Shown here one piece after another: positions 10,601 to 21,834 of a stretch of 64,000 nt of DNA. Origin of the DNA: Zanthoxylum bungeanum (taxonomy: Eukaryota > Streptophyta > Magnoliopsida > Sapindales > Rutaceae). The stretch is from NCBI GenBank assembly GCA_019454045.1, contig SKCR01033664.1, positions 144,255 to 208,254 of the forward strand. Direction: 5' to 3'. Below the pieces are notes generated by a model. It ran no database searches, was not told the DNA's origin, and saw only the letters and a list, made by a program, of their open reading frames with translations. A program made the position numbers and the translations under genes. The stretch's first letter is position 1; each line of letters starts with the position of its first letter.

Positions 10601-13600
10601 CCAATCGGGTATACGAGGTCCCATATAGATGTCGGCCAAATCTCTTGGTCGCATCTCTTTTATTATTCCGTTATTTACTTTCCGCATGTTATTGCTTTAT
10701 TTATTTATGTATTGTTAATTTAGTGCGCATGGGCTAATCAAGATGGATTAAAGATCCTCTATTCGAGGGAAATGCCTAAAGGCTACCTTTACCACGACGT
10801 TTTGCCACGCCGGACGAAGTATACTTGGTTGAATGTGAAATACGTTCAATCGGGCATACGAGGTCCCATATAGATGTTGGCCTTGGTCGCATCTCTTTTA
10901 ATATTATGTTACTTACTTTTCGTTTATTATTGCTTTATTTATTTACGCATTGCTATCTCGTGCGCATGGGCTAATCACGTTAAGATAAAGGTCCTCCATT
11001 TGAGGGAAAAGCCAAAATGCTACCTTTAACACGATGTTTTGCCGCGTCGGGGATACAAGATCCCATATGGACGTTGGCCAAAGCTCTTGGTCGCACCCTT
11101 TTTCTTCTAATTTTGTTATTCACCTTTTTGTTTGTTATTTACCGCTTCGTATTCATCCTATTAGTTATCTCTATTCATTTTGCTGCATCACTTCATGTTT
11201 ACTTCCATGCATGCTTGCCTCTTTAGTTATTTCTTTTACATTACGTACTTAATTATCCGCTTTTATTATTAATGCTTTTACAGTTATTGTTAATTACATT
11301 ATTGCACTCCATTGTTTAATACGTTTATGGAATTATGCATTTGCCTTCATTTTTATTTACGTTTATGGGTGTGCAAACTTGCGTGTTGATTAAATTATCT
11401 TGCATGTGTTTCATAAGACTTGGTTATACTATTGCATAAATCTGTTCATTACAATTGGCATAAGTAAGGGACCATTCTGAACCCAACGGTTTGAGGTCTT
11501 CCCTCGCGAGGGGTGAGTGCGGCCTTAAATCATTTCCCAGTTCACACTGGGTGGCGACTCCATTTATTCTCCGGTTTAGTCCCCCGCGGGCTACTCCGTA
11601 CTCCCGACCGGGCCGCGAGCCCGGACAACGTCGCCCACCTCTGTGGCCGTGTCTACACAAGCCAAACTAGTTTCATGGTTCAAGGGGTTTCAATTTAGTT
11701 TCCATTCCAAATTTTATAAATATATCTATTATTCTATTTTCAACTTAAAACTTTGGACTTAAAAGTTTAATACAAATTTTAAGATATTGATTTCATGCAA
11801 TCCAATGGTGGATTAATTGGCATATTAAATGCTACTTTGAATTCCAATATCCACCATTAGATTAAATGCAGTGGGAAAATGAAGAACAAATGGGAATAAG
11901 TCAATTGCATTTTATCCAAATAAAAAAGGCAGCAGTTCTCATATGATATAACATGATAGAATAAAAAACAGGCATTAAAATTGTGCAAAATCAAGTATTT
12001 CATTATAAAAGAATAAACTTACCGCATCCTCAGGTAAAAGTATACGCTCATTTGCCAAGTATCCACAGTTAATCTCTATAGGAACCATTTTCCCTGCTCC
12101 CACACTAGGCTTTTCATCATTGTTTACCACTTGAAATCTGTATTTTTGTAGGACACTGAGATCAGCCTCTGATGCACCTTCCTAATCAGTCAGATGAAAA
12201 GAAACCCCGGTAAGTGGTTTCATGACCCTAAATTTCTTTAAGATAATAGTGCCAGTTATAGTTCATAATTCTTTCTTCATACCTGTCCGGCAACAGCATA
12301 AAGAATGGCAATAATGCATGGCAAACAGCAACAGAGAGCAATCCCAATCAAACATGCCAAAACAACACAAAAGATGGCAAAGAACACGTCAAATGCCAGA
12401 AAAACCACAGCCAACCTGCAAATATTAAGAGTTAGAGATCCCAGCAGAAAATACCAACATAAGAAAAACATTCTAATCTATCTGGAAGGATTATGGTCAT
12501 ATTGAGTAAGCATGAGAATACAATCCGCTTCCAGTAAATCAGATTTATGTGCATGAAAAGTAGTCATTCAGAATTGTGACTGCATTTTGTATTGAAAGAG
12601 AACAATGAAATAGTTCAATGTGGCTTTCTTCTGCCCTTCGTTTTATTAAAACAGACAATTAAGTGTGCAGTAGGCAACACCATATACTTGGTCAGTAAAG
12701 CCTAAACAGTTAACCCAACACCTGAAAGCATAAACAATAAATTTCAAATACAAAGAAGAGCCTATCTGCTAAGTTTAGGACACCAAAAAATCCAGGAAAG
12801 AAAGTTGGAAATTCAAGAAAGACATCCAAACAGACTATTACACTTTTTTGTAAAGGTGGAAGGAAAACAAAAAGGTAAACAACAGTAAATAAATATGCAA
12901 TGAATACAAAATTTATGTCAAGAAACAGAACTGCCATACCAGTACAAACGGGGTGCATTTTGCAGAAGTAGATCGCCACCGGAGACTACCCAATAAAATC
13001 CAACTATCCACCAGATAAATGATGCCATTGTATTGATAGATTCACATCGTTTAGTAACACTGAGCCATTCAATTATCAAACCAGTAAAAGTGAACATTAG
13101 TTTAAGAAACCTCTGGTGAGTCAATAAATAAGTACGTAACAACTAAAACAATTGAATATTGATTGCTGATACACATGCCATATTAACTTAATAAAGCTTT
13201 AACCATAACTTGGCTTTATAATGTGAGCTAATCTAGTGTGCTGAAAATTTTATGCTACTCTACTTCCATTTGGAGTTGTATCGTCATTTGAGTGTCTACC
13301 ATATGCTTGTACTTCTTCGCCTAGGTGCTAAAACCTGATCCGTATTTAGCCGCCCAAATCACCAAAAACTCGACCCAAATCACCGAAAGCCCGACCCAAA
13401 AATAACCCAAAATCTGTCCTGATCTAGACTATTTATGAAGCCAAAAAATCCCTAAATATAGTTTCCTCCAGCCGACCACCGCTCCAAATTTTATCCAAAT
13501 CCACAGCTTTCACAAAGCCCCACAGCCCTCGCTCACCCACTCATGACCAAGCTCCAGTTTTTCGGTAGTTACAGTAAGTGACGACTTCCTTAATCTATTA

Positions 13601-16600
13601 TTTTTTTGTATTATCTTTAATTTTATTTTTATCTACTGATAATTTTATTTTCTTTTCCTATTTTTTCTTTTCGGCTCGACAGACTCCTGCTTTTCTTTTC
13701 TCTTCTAATTTTTTCTTTTCATTCTTATTATCCCACCTGTCTTTTTTATTATTAAATTTTATTACTATCAACTGTTGCAATTATCAACTGTTTTTTTTTA
13801 TTATTCCCTTTTCTTTATCAACAGTTGCTACTGTTGTGGTAACAACGGTAGGCAGTAGCAGCAGTGTGCAGCTAATGCGTAATTTTTTTATTTTTGTTAT
13901 TATGAACTAATATTAATATGAATCTTTGTTATGACTTCAGGATAACATGGGCTCAAGTACGGGTTCCAGTGAGTCAAGAAAAGATCTTGCATGTCAATAT
14001 TCAACTTTGGTAAACCCAACTAATAAGAACAACTTGAAGTGTAATTTTTGTGGAAAAGTTTCAAATGGAGGAGTGTATCGAATGAAACAGCACCTTGTTG
14101 GAGGGTGTCAAAATGTAACTGGTTGTACAAAATGTCTTGCTATTCGTGAAGAAACAGTGATCGAAAAAGCGCCACTAGTTCCTCCGGGTGCGAACGAAAT
14201 TGGATCACTTTTGAGGGGGTAAATATTTAACATTAATTAAATATTTGATTATTTTATTTTTTAATTATTAATATTAATTGATTTATTTAAATTATTTATG
14301 TAGATTCACACGAAGAAAATGAATAGGCTAAATGTGAATCGATTAAATAATCTAATTTTTGTTTTCTTTAATGCCAAGTTGCAGAACAAGCACAAAAGGG
14401 AGAAGGATATGAAATTAGATGTATTACTCGCAAAAGATGTTAGTAATGCACAAGGATGGATAGTTGAGGGTGGTGAATTTGGTGATGATGAAGAAGTAGA
14501 GCCCGGTTCGGGGCTTACTTGGAGGATGGTTAGAGAAGCATCTGGGGCAAATGAAATGTTACAACCTCGGAAAAGCGCTAGGAATGCTGAAAACTGAGAA
14601 CTTGATGAAGAAGATTTTGATTCTGATGAAGAACCTAAGGATAATGAGTTTGAACCGGATGAAGAAGAATTAGTAACTTTAACTTTGTTAAAGGACGAGG
14701 AACTTTAACTTTAACTCTAATTTTGGACTGATGTTTGATGGATTGACTAGAGATTTTGATGTTTGATATGGTTGATTGAGTTTGGATTTTATATTTTATT
14801 ACATTTTGATTGAATTTATATGATTTGGATTATTTATGATGTTGGAAAATATTAGGTTTTAACTGTTTGCCGACTAATTTCCTAGGCGTTGGGTCGTCGC
14901 CCGACTAGCACCTAGCGTGTTTTAGAACACTGTGAAGAAATTACAAACGTGTTGAAAAAACGGCGATGAGCAACGAGGAGAAAGAGAAATAATTAATGTA
15001 CATGGATAAGGAGTTAGGGTATGGTGATGAAGAAGATGTAGGTATTGAAATTAATGGTATGGTGATGAAGAAGATGTAGGTATTGAAATTAATCACAGTG
15101 GAAAAAGAATTACATTAGGAAGTTCTAATTTTGTTTCAAAGAGGAAAAATGCAAAGCAAAAGGGTCTGCTTCACTTGTTTTTTACTCCAACAACTGATGG
15201 TGGGAAAAGGCCAAGAGATGGGAAGATCCAGCAAACATCGATCAATTAGGCATATAAGAAAGAATTAAGGGGAAGAGTTTGTGAAGACGTTGCTAGGTGG
15301 ATTTATAATTAGGGTGTGCCTTTCAATTGTGTCAAGCATCCAACTTTTAAGGGCGATGATTGAAAATATAGGACAATATGGCCCTAGAATGAAACCTACG
15401 AGTTACCATGAGGTAATGGTGCCTTTATTGAAAAAGGAAATTGCCCACACTCAAGATTTGATGAAGAGTCACGAAGAGGAGTGGGTAAAATATGATTGCT
15501 CCATTATGGCGGATGGGTGGACTGATAAAAAGCACAAGACCTTGATTAATTTCTTGGTCAATTCACCCAAAGGATATGTATTCATTGAATCAGTTGATGC
15601 TTCAAGTTATCCCCCCACTAGAGAAGCAATGTTTTCGTTACTTGATAACATTGTGAATCACATATTGTCATAGACAACAATGCATCACATAATATTATAG
15701 CTAGTTAGTACTAAATCATTTATATAATTCATATTTCATTTTTATTTTTATTTTTAGAAACTTGTTTAATAATTTAATATTTTAATCTTTTATCCAACAA
15801 TAGCCTACAAAGGCCACCTTCATAACTATCTTCTTAACCTAGCATTTTTTGGCCACTAATCTGACCATGATGAGATTTAATCAAATCTATAGTCTAGACT
15901 TAACTGGTTAACAATCAATTTAGCATTGCAGCTGGACATTATTGGAGCAATGACTTTAAAATTATCATTGCCTTGATAAGCGTTTTAGTACAGCCAGAGT
16001 ATATGGTATTTCCTTACCTAGTTAGAGGGCTGCATAGAGTAATTGACCACAAGGTTGTTAAAGGCGAGAGGGCATGAGGCGATCAGAGCCAGAAAAGCGA
16101 GGCGCGAAGCGGGGGCGCAAGGCGCACCCTCACAGCGAGCACGTTTATAATAATAATTTAATTGTAATAATGCATTATTAACTTGTAAATATAAAAAAAA
16201 TAGTAATAGATAATAATATTTTGATTATACTCTACTTTTATATTACTTTTACTTGTCTATTCATCTACTTGACAAAATATGCACAGTTCAAAACTTCAAA
16301 TCAAGAAATAAAAAAACAAGCGTAATTAAAAATATGCATAGTTCAAGTTCAAGAAAAGAAAAACAACAGCATAAAAAAAACATCTGCTGAAAAAATAAAC
16401 TGAAAAATAATCGTTAATAAAGAAAATATAAAAAAAAGAATCGTAGATAAAGAAATGTAAAAATAAAGAAAAAATATGAAAGAAACAAAGCTAAAAAAAA
16501 TTCAAAAAAAAGAATTGTAAAAGAAAAAAGAAATACAAATGTAAAAGAAAGATTGTAAATAAAGAAAATGCCAAAAAAAAAAAAAAAAAAAGAAAGAAAC

Positions 16601-19417
16601 AGAACTGAAAAAGGTAAAGAAGAAAAATAAAACAGAACTATAAAAGAAAAGAAACATAAATGTAAAAGAAATAATCGTAAATAAAGAAAATGAAAAAAAC
16701 AAAAAAGATGAAGAAAGAAACATATTTGGAAAAAAAAAAGTTTAAAAAACTGATGAAAAAAATGGAAAACCATGATGCGCGCGCCTCTGTGCGCCTCACG
16801 CCTCACTGCGCCTCGTGCGCCTCGCTGCGCCTCACGTCGCCTCTGGAATCGCCTCGCCTCGACCAGATAGATGCGCATCGCCGATCGCCTCGTGCGCTCT
16901 CGCCTCGAGGCGCGCCCAGTGCGCCTCTAACAACACTGATTGACCAAAATCATAAAAAGACATCCAAAGTAAATTTCAGCAATGCTGAACATATTCTCAT
17001 TAACCCATTTGCTCCCCATTCTTGCCTATTTATTTTCCAATTTAATTTTTTTTGGCTAGGCCTTCCTCATTCTTATCCTAGCTATTATTCATATCCCCGG
17101 ACCTCTCGCTTCTTGTATTATTCATTTTCTTCTTGCTGGAGCCTCCAGTACTCCCACATGTCCATACACCATGCACAGACAACATAGCTTTAGACCCAGT
17201 GCTGTATCATCTGTCACAACTCACAAGCTCTTTAATAATATCGTTATATGTCCAAATTCATCTGTTCTACATCATAAAGTCACAGCAAGACACTCACTGA
17301 TCGAATTCTCCACTCTTATCCAATTAACCATCAGTCCAATGATAAATTTTGTATAAATTCCTCAATTTCTCTCTTCCAGACAACTCACAGTATTAATTTG
17401 CTACTGTTCTGTTGCTGCCACCTAAGACCTAAAACTATTTCTCAGTTATCCCTCAAACCTGCATTGCACTAAGCCTCTCATTCACACATTTATATCAGCA
17501 CTGCCAAACTTTTCTCATCAGGATTCCCAACAAGATAACTATACTCAAAGTCTCAAACAAAAAATCAAATATCCAAATTCAAAGTCAACAGAAAAGCAAT
17601 TACAAATCAAAGGAAACCCAAATAGAAGATAACCCACATGCCAGACTTAATAACTCAAAATCAAATCAACAAAGATAAAGTTAAATAAACCCACATCCAG
17701 TTTAGCTCAAGGTCAAGCCAAATCTCACCTTGATCGAGTAGAAGCCCGAGATCCAAACCCATCATCCTCCTCGTCCTCACTATCATTATTCACATCCCCG
17801 ATATCACCAACACCCCTCTCATCATCCCTAACTCTCCTTGTGTTCCTCCTCCTATACTCCATCCATACCAACACCACATGCACCAAACACTGCAGAGCAT
17901 ACCTGTCAAGAAAATGAATTTCAAACTTTTACCTAGTTTACTTGAGAAATGTAAGAAACTGGGAATATCATCTAGGTCAAATAGCTACAACAATATAAAT
18001 AAATTATATTAGAGCTATTCAAATAGAGTTTCTTCAACTAGTAGAGCTTTTGACCAAAAACAAATTTAGGTTGTGTTTGGTTGTAATTTAATGCTTTTAT
18101 AAAAAAAAATTATAAAATTACTTGGACAATTTTTTAAAGTTAAGTTATGAAAGAAATGAAATAATGTTTTGAAATAAAATAAGAGTATTTTAAAAAATTT
18201 AACTCCTTAAAAAAACTTTTTAACCTCAACTCTCAAAAGCCCAAATTTTGAGATTTTACTAATAGAGCTAAAATAGTTTTTTTAATCCAAAATCTCTACT
18301 CTAAGCGTAACCAAACACCACCAAAAAATTTGAAAAGCGCTTTTAGGATTCAAAAAGTTCTTTTGCCTCTATTAAAAGCCCAAAAGTGCTCTTTTAATCC
18401 CAAAAGCTCTTTTCAAAAATTTTGACAATATTTGGTTGTATTTTGGAGTAGAGCCTTTGTTATCAAAAAAAAGGTCATTTTACTTGTACAGTTGTACTAG
18501 TAAAAGCTCAAATTGGAACTAGAAGTTGTAAACCTTTTTTAAAGAGTAAATTATCTAGAATATCCTTATTTTATTTCATAAAATTATTTAATTCATTTCA
18601 TATCAGAACCTTAAACTTGTCTCAACTAAACACTTTTTACAAAAGCTCCATTTGAAAACCGATATCAAACAGAGCCTAAGGGTATATGTTAGAGATAGAA
18701 GTACAACAGAGTGGAAACGTAATTAGTTAATTCCAAGTAAAGGTGAGTGTTTACCAATCACTTGAACCCGAATGATTTGAAAAATTCAATATTTTCTAAA
18801 AATCAGGATAGACTTGAAGTAAATTTCACAAATCATCAGGGTCTGTGTTGATATGATTTCTCTTCTAGTGCCTTATCTGTTAGCAGTGGTGATTAGTTTT
18901 AATGCTTAATAAGCTATCACTATAGTAAAAGGCTAGAATTAGGGCTTAGTCTATTTAAATTAGTACAAAACTACATAAGTTTTGTTATGAAATAAAAATT
19001 CTCTCTTTCAAATTCATATCACATGTATCTAAGCTAAAAGAGTCAATGAAAATTATTACTAAAAGAAAAGAAATTTTACCCGCAGATCCATAATCTAATG
19101 GGCGTTTTAGGTCTCTCATCGATAGTAACAATCAACATCACGGCGGAAACAACCACAAACGCCGTATTCCAAAGCATGTCTAGGGCAACAACAGGCTTCG
19201 AGTAACCCCAGTCAGCGCGTCGCTCTTCGAGCTCACGCGCGGCAGTTTCACGGACGAGCCTAGAGGGGCCGCGGCCACGGCCAGTGGCGCGGCCGAGGAG
19301 AAGAGCAAGAGTAGCGGGACGGGCGCCGCCGGCGGTAGGAGAGAGGGAAGCGTCCCGATAGCGGAGGAGCGGCGCGTTGGGATCGGACCCCACCGTGGTT
19401 TCAGAAGACGATGACAT
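7673..19417 (-). CDS. Membrane RING-H2 E3 ubiquitin ligase (Arabidopsis At1g12760/At1g63170 type), six coding exons
   Basis: I assembled six exons on the minus strand: 19417-19080, 17902-17729, 13059-12940, 12415-12283, 12181-12023 and 7834-7673. All introns are GT-AG and the phases join exactly, giving 361 residues and a TGA stop. An N-terminal basic region is followed by transmembrane segments (about 76-99, 108-127, then hydrophobic runs in exons 3 and 4), an acidic stretch in exon 2, and a C-terminal RING-H2 finger. The finger has C310, C313, C328, H330, H333, C336, C347 and C350, so all eight zinc ligands are present. The family transfers ubiquitin to substrates from internal membranes; this member's substrate is unknown. 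The ATG at 19417 is followed by a conserved-looking APLLR and [12 protein letters not shown] region. The stop lies in GTATGA, which could also be a donor, but family members end at about this point. Introns 2 and 5 exceed 4 kb because of transposons; the coding sequence looks intact. Family name is from memory of the protein pattern. Confidence 0.92.
8102..11657. mobile_element. Tat/Ogre-type solo LTR inside intron 5 of the RING gene
   Basis: The element starts TGTAGACAC and ends GTGTCTACA, the inverted ends typical of Tat-lineage LTRs, and is flanked by CAAAC and CAAGC, a 5 bp duplication with one mismatch. Near the right end is the 'ggtggcgactcca' block common in these LTRs. Neither internal domains nor a second LTR are present, so it is a solo LTR. 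The left half is C/A-rich low-complexity DNA with many 'ccctaa' words; the right half carries the tandem repeat at 10242-11110. Confidence 0.78.
10242..11110. repeat. Four tandem units of about 240 bp with a conserved foldback core
   Basis: Units begin with 'gcgcatgggctaa' near 10244, 10481, 10724 and 10964, about 240 bp apart. Each contains a core (10266-10308, 10504-10546, 10749-10791, 10986-11028) in which TAAAGGT pairs with ACCTTTA and encloses two smaller stems, CCTC/GAGG and GCCT/AGGC. Unit 3 has one mismatch in the outer stem; unit 4 is truncated and has lost the second inner stem. Confidence 0.8.
13319..14917 (+). mobile_element. hAT element with internal deletion, in intron 2 of the RING gene
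   Basis: Inverted ends CGCCTAGGTGCTAA (left) and CTAGCACCTAGCG (right) enclose transposase coding pieces on the plus strand. No convincing 8 bp TSD was seen. The transposase keeps its N- and C-terminal parts but lacks the catalytic middle. Confidence 0.55.
13947..14711 (+). pseudogene. hAT transposase remnant: BED zinc finger plus C-terminal dimerisation tail
   Basis: The first piece (13947-14222, 91 codons) has a BED-type finger, with CNFC near residues 32-35 followed by H49 and a later Cys, preceded by a Ser-rich start. A GT-AG intron is plausible from 14221 to about 14303. The second piece (from 14319) resembles the end of plant hAT transposases: a region rich in N and F, then [12 protein letters not shown], an acidic tail and a stop codon at 14595-14597, after which the same acidic frame continues to about 14711. 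The DDE/RNase-H-like catalytic domain is absent between the two. Confidence 0.65.
14935..15673 (+). pseudogene. hAT transposase fragment with DUF659 domain
   Basis: The 130-codon frame at 15281-15673 contains the DUF659 core: [30 protein letters not shown] and SVDASSYP. This domain forms part of the RNase-H-like fold of plant hAT transposases. Upstream, 15100-15280 holds more of the same protein with stops and a frameshift (after VCEDVARWI the frame changes). A 33 bp direct repeat ('atggtatggtgatgaagaag' region, 15018-15085) is also present. It is a truncated copy, different from the element to its left. Confidence 0.7.
16050..16938. mobile_element. 889 bp hAT MITE with GC-rich arms and purine-rich core
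   Basis: The ends are CAAGGTTGTTAAAGGCG and the complement of CAGTGTTGTTAGAGGCGC. An exact 8 bp duplication, ATTGACCA, flanks it (16042-16049 and 16939-16946). The arms are G/C-rich with many 'gcgcctc' words, and the centre (16330-16750) is a long A/G-rich tract on the plus strand. Long reading frames here are low-complexity artefacts. Confidence 0.9.
18067..18678. mobile_element. MITE-like foldback sequence in intron 1 of the RING gene
   Basis: The left end GGTTGTGTTTGGTTG and right end 'atcaaacagagcc' form an imperfect inverted repeat, and the interior repeats the same words in inverted form near 18300-18320 and 18425-18445, as if two MITEs were joined. No exact TSD was found. Confidence 0.45.
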
Positions 19418-19629
19418 GGCAAAGGAAGGTGTTTGGGAGAATTTAATTTGATTGAATTATAAAGGGAATGTTATTTGTTAGGTTTTTTTCAAAGTGGAAT
19501 GGTAGCTCGCTCTCATTCATTTGGGCTTTCCGTTTTTTGTCTTGTTTACGGTTGTTGCCTGTTTGGCGCTAAATTTTACGGTCACCCATGATAAAGAGGA
19601 GATGCGAAATAAATAATTACACTTATAAT
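19418..19629 (-). promoter_or_regulatory. Presumed 5' UTR and core promoter of the RING-H2 gene
   Basis: Only about 210 bp of non-repetitive sequence separate the RING gene's ATG from the first retrotransposon sequence. It is AT-rich near the gene; I cannot assign a TATA box or start site with confidence. The retroelement fragment beyond may now supply distal regulatory DNA. Confidence 0.35.
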
Positions 19630-20452
19630 AGTGTCTTTTAGATTTGGTTTCCAAATCCAATCTAAATGAATCTCAAATGTTTAATTAGTATCCAATATTT
19701 TCAATTAATTTTTTAGGCATGAGCTTTGGCCATTATGGATCAAACCCAAGATGTCAATGCCCAATTAGGAATCACTCTATGCCAAAAATCAATTTAAGCT
19801 CATTAGGCCCAATTAAATTTTTAAAGGCTTAATTGTCATATTTGGACTTTATGGAAATGATTTAGGTCCAATTGGATTCAACCCAATTATCCAAAACCAT
19901 ACTTGGCCCAACCAAGTCCATTAAGCCCAAATACAACAAATTAAATTAACATATTATTCCAAATTACATATTAATATAATTAAAGTGCAATTACCACAAT
20001 TAATTAATTAATCCATTATTTCCAAAACATCAATTAAACTAATTAATCATGATTTAATCCTCCAATTCATGTCCAACACAAATTGAAGCAAAATCAACGC
20101 ATTCCAACATGCTATATGTCACGGCAATTGCAAGAAATAATACACAATTTTAATTTCAATCCAATTAAATCAACAATCAATATTCATTTCATGCATTTAA
20201 CATATCCAATTGTCAAAAATCAAAAAATCACCATAAGCACATTAGGGTTCATATTCGGCCAAGCTAAAGGAAATGAGGATTTTTTATCCAATCAATTTTT
20301 CACAAATCCAATCATGCATAACTCTAAGTTATCATAATCTAAGCATAACCAAACAATCAATTTAGGAAAATATATACTCCAAGCAAAATCCTCAAATCAA
20401 AGTCCATAAACCCTAGATTTCAAATCAAGCTTAGGATGGCTCTTGATACCAT
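19630..20452 (-). mobile_element. Leader and PBS fragment of the outermost copia element
   Basis: Matches the untranslated leaders at 46140-46954 and about 59930-60451 ('ttccaaatccaatct', 'aagcccaa' and 'aaatcaagcttagg' blocks in the same order). It ends in a minus-strand PBS, complementary to initiator tRNA-Met, with one extra base (TGGTATCAAGAGCC). Everything further downstream in the element (gag, pol, 3' LTR) is missing. The left border is approximate. Confidence 0.7.
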
Positions 20453-21834
20453 TGTTAGTGTCCTAGACATGCCAAAGATCTCTAAGCGTGATTCGTGTGT
20501 GAATAATCAAGTGAGTTGCGGAAAAAACTTAAATTGATTTGGATGAGAAATTCAAAACTTTTCTTTGAAGATGGAAGCTCCAAGCTTAGATTTGAATCTC
20601 AAACTCAAGGTGAGTTTCCCTATCACCTTCACTTGACTCTCTATGTGCTAGCAAAGTTGAAATTTTGCAACAAAATCTCTAAGGAAGAATGAGAAGGTCA
20701 CGACAATGGAGGGAGAGAGTTTTTTGCTTTTGATATTTTGTTTTTCTAAAAACAATTACCAAATTGACTTTTTCAAATAAGTGTATATGTTTTTCCAAAA
20801 AGCAAAACAAAAAACAAAGTGTGTTGGAGAAGTTACCATAAAAGCTCCCAACTACTTCCATCAACTTGAATGACTAGTGATGTAAGTTAGTGGGTCCCAC
20901 ACTTAAATTCAAAATTCAAGTTGGGTGAGACTACACACTTCGGGCTCAGGTTCGTTTAATCCGATTAAACGAATTTTCCGTTGCGACGTAATTAAATCCA
21001 ATTTAATTAAATAATAATGCCTAGTAAAATTATTACGAAAGTCGCTTACGAATTAATTCCAAATTAATTCGTTCACTTGAATTAAAATCCAATTTTAATT
21101 CCATATTGAAATCCAATTTCAATTAATATATCCGAGATATTATTTTAGCCCAATAAATAAATTAAATAGTAAAATCCAATTTAACTATTAAATTTACTTT
21201 GCCGATTAATTCCAAATTAATCGCATTCTCTCTTCTAGACGAATTTAATCCCAGATAAATTCTTGACGCAATTAATCCCAGATTAATTTTCCGTCTCGTA
21301 ATTAATCCCAGATTAATTCTTGCCGTAATTAATCCCAGATTAATTTTCTCTCTCATAATTAATCCCAGATTAATTCTGTTCGAGTCAAATGTCATCAGTG
21401 AATCTTTGGGAAGCGACCCAAGAGATCCATAGATATGTTGGCAGTAAATACGGTTGTCGAACTATCCGACATGTGCGTACTCGGTACCACGTTCTTACCG
21501 ATTTACAAGACATGGTTGGCTTCTAGCAAAACACTATGCCTACCCAATTCTCCAAAAATATATTCAACATGGATTATATAATCTTTATCATGTGTAGTAT
21601 ACAATGTATAGCATATTAGGATCCAATATCGGATGTCACATGCTAGGCCTAGGGCTGGAATTGTGTCTGCCCCGCACGAAACATATATCGGATCACAAGC
21701 AACTAGTCTCTTTAATCGGATAATCATGACCTAGTCATATTATCCTGATAGCTGCAGCATATTAGAGTATTAGTTCTGTATCCCTGCGTGATCATCATCT
21801 CTATATGACTGAAGTGATACTTCCATCTTGACAT
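20453..21834 (-). repeat. Outer copia 5' LTR, left portion
   Basis: Starts TGTTAGTGTCC next to the PBS and follows the family's LTR until GACAT at 21830-21834, where the inner element begins. The rest of this LTR resumes at 62370 after the second GACAT copy. Carries the longest version of the 'attaatcccagattaat' repeat of this family (21238-21385). Confidence 0.88.
21238..21385. repeat. Palindromic minisatellite in copia LTR, about five units
   Basis: Units of about 27 bp contain AATTAATCCCAGATTAATT, an inverted repeat with a short centre. Other LTRs of the family have two units (47745-47797) or three (61240-61315), so copy number varies. The ILGL-like reading frame across it is a repeat artefact. 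Confidence 0.8.

Noticed and set aside
16414..16878. 154-codon Phe-rich frame on the minus strand
   Set aside because: Complement of the purine tract in the 889 bp MITE; low complexity, no family.
19180..19422. Alternative 80-codon frame over RING exon 1
   Set aside because: Out of frame with the conserved exon; the 19417 frame matches the family and splices correctly.
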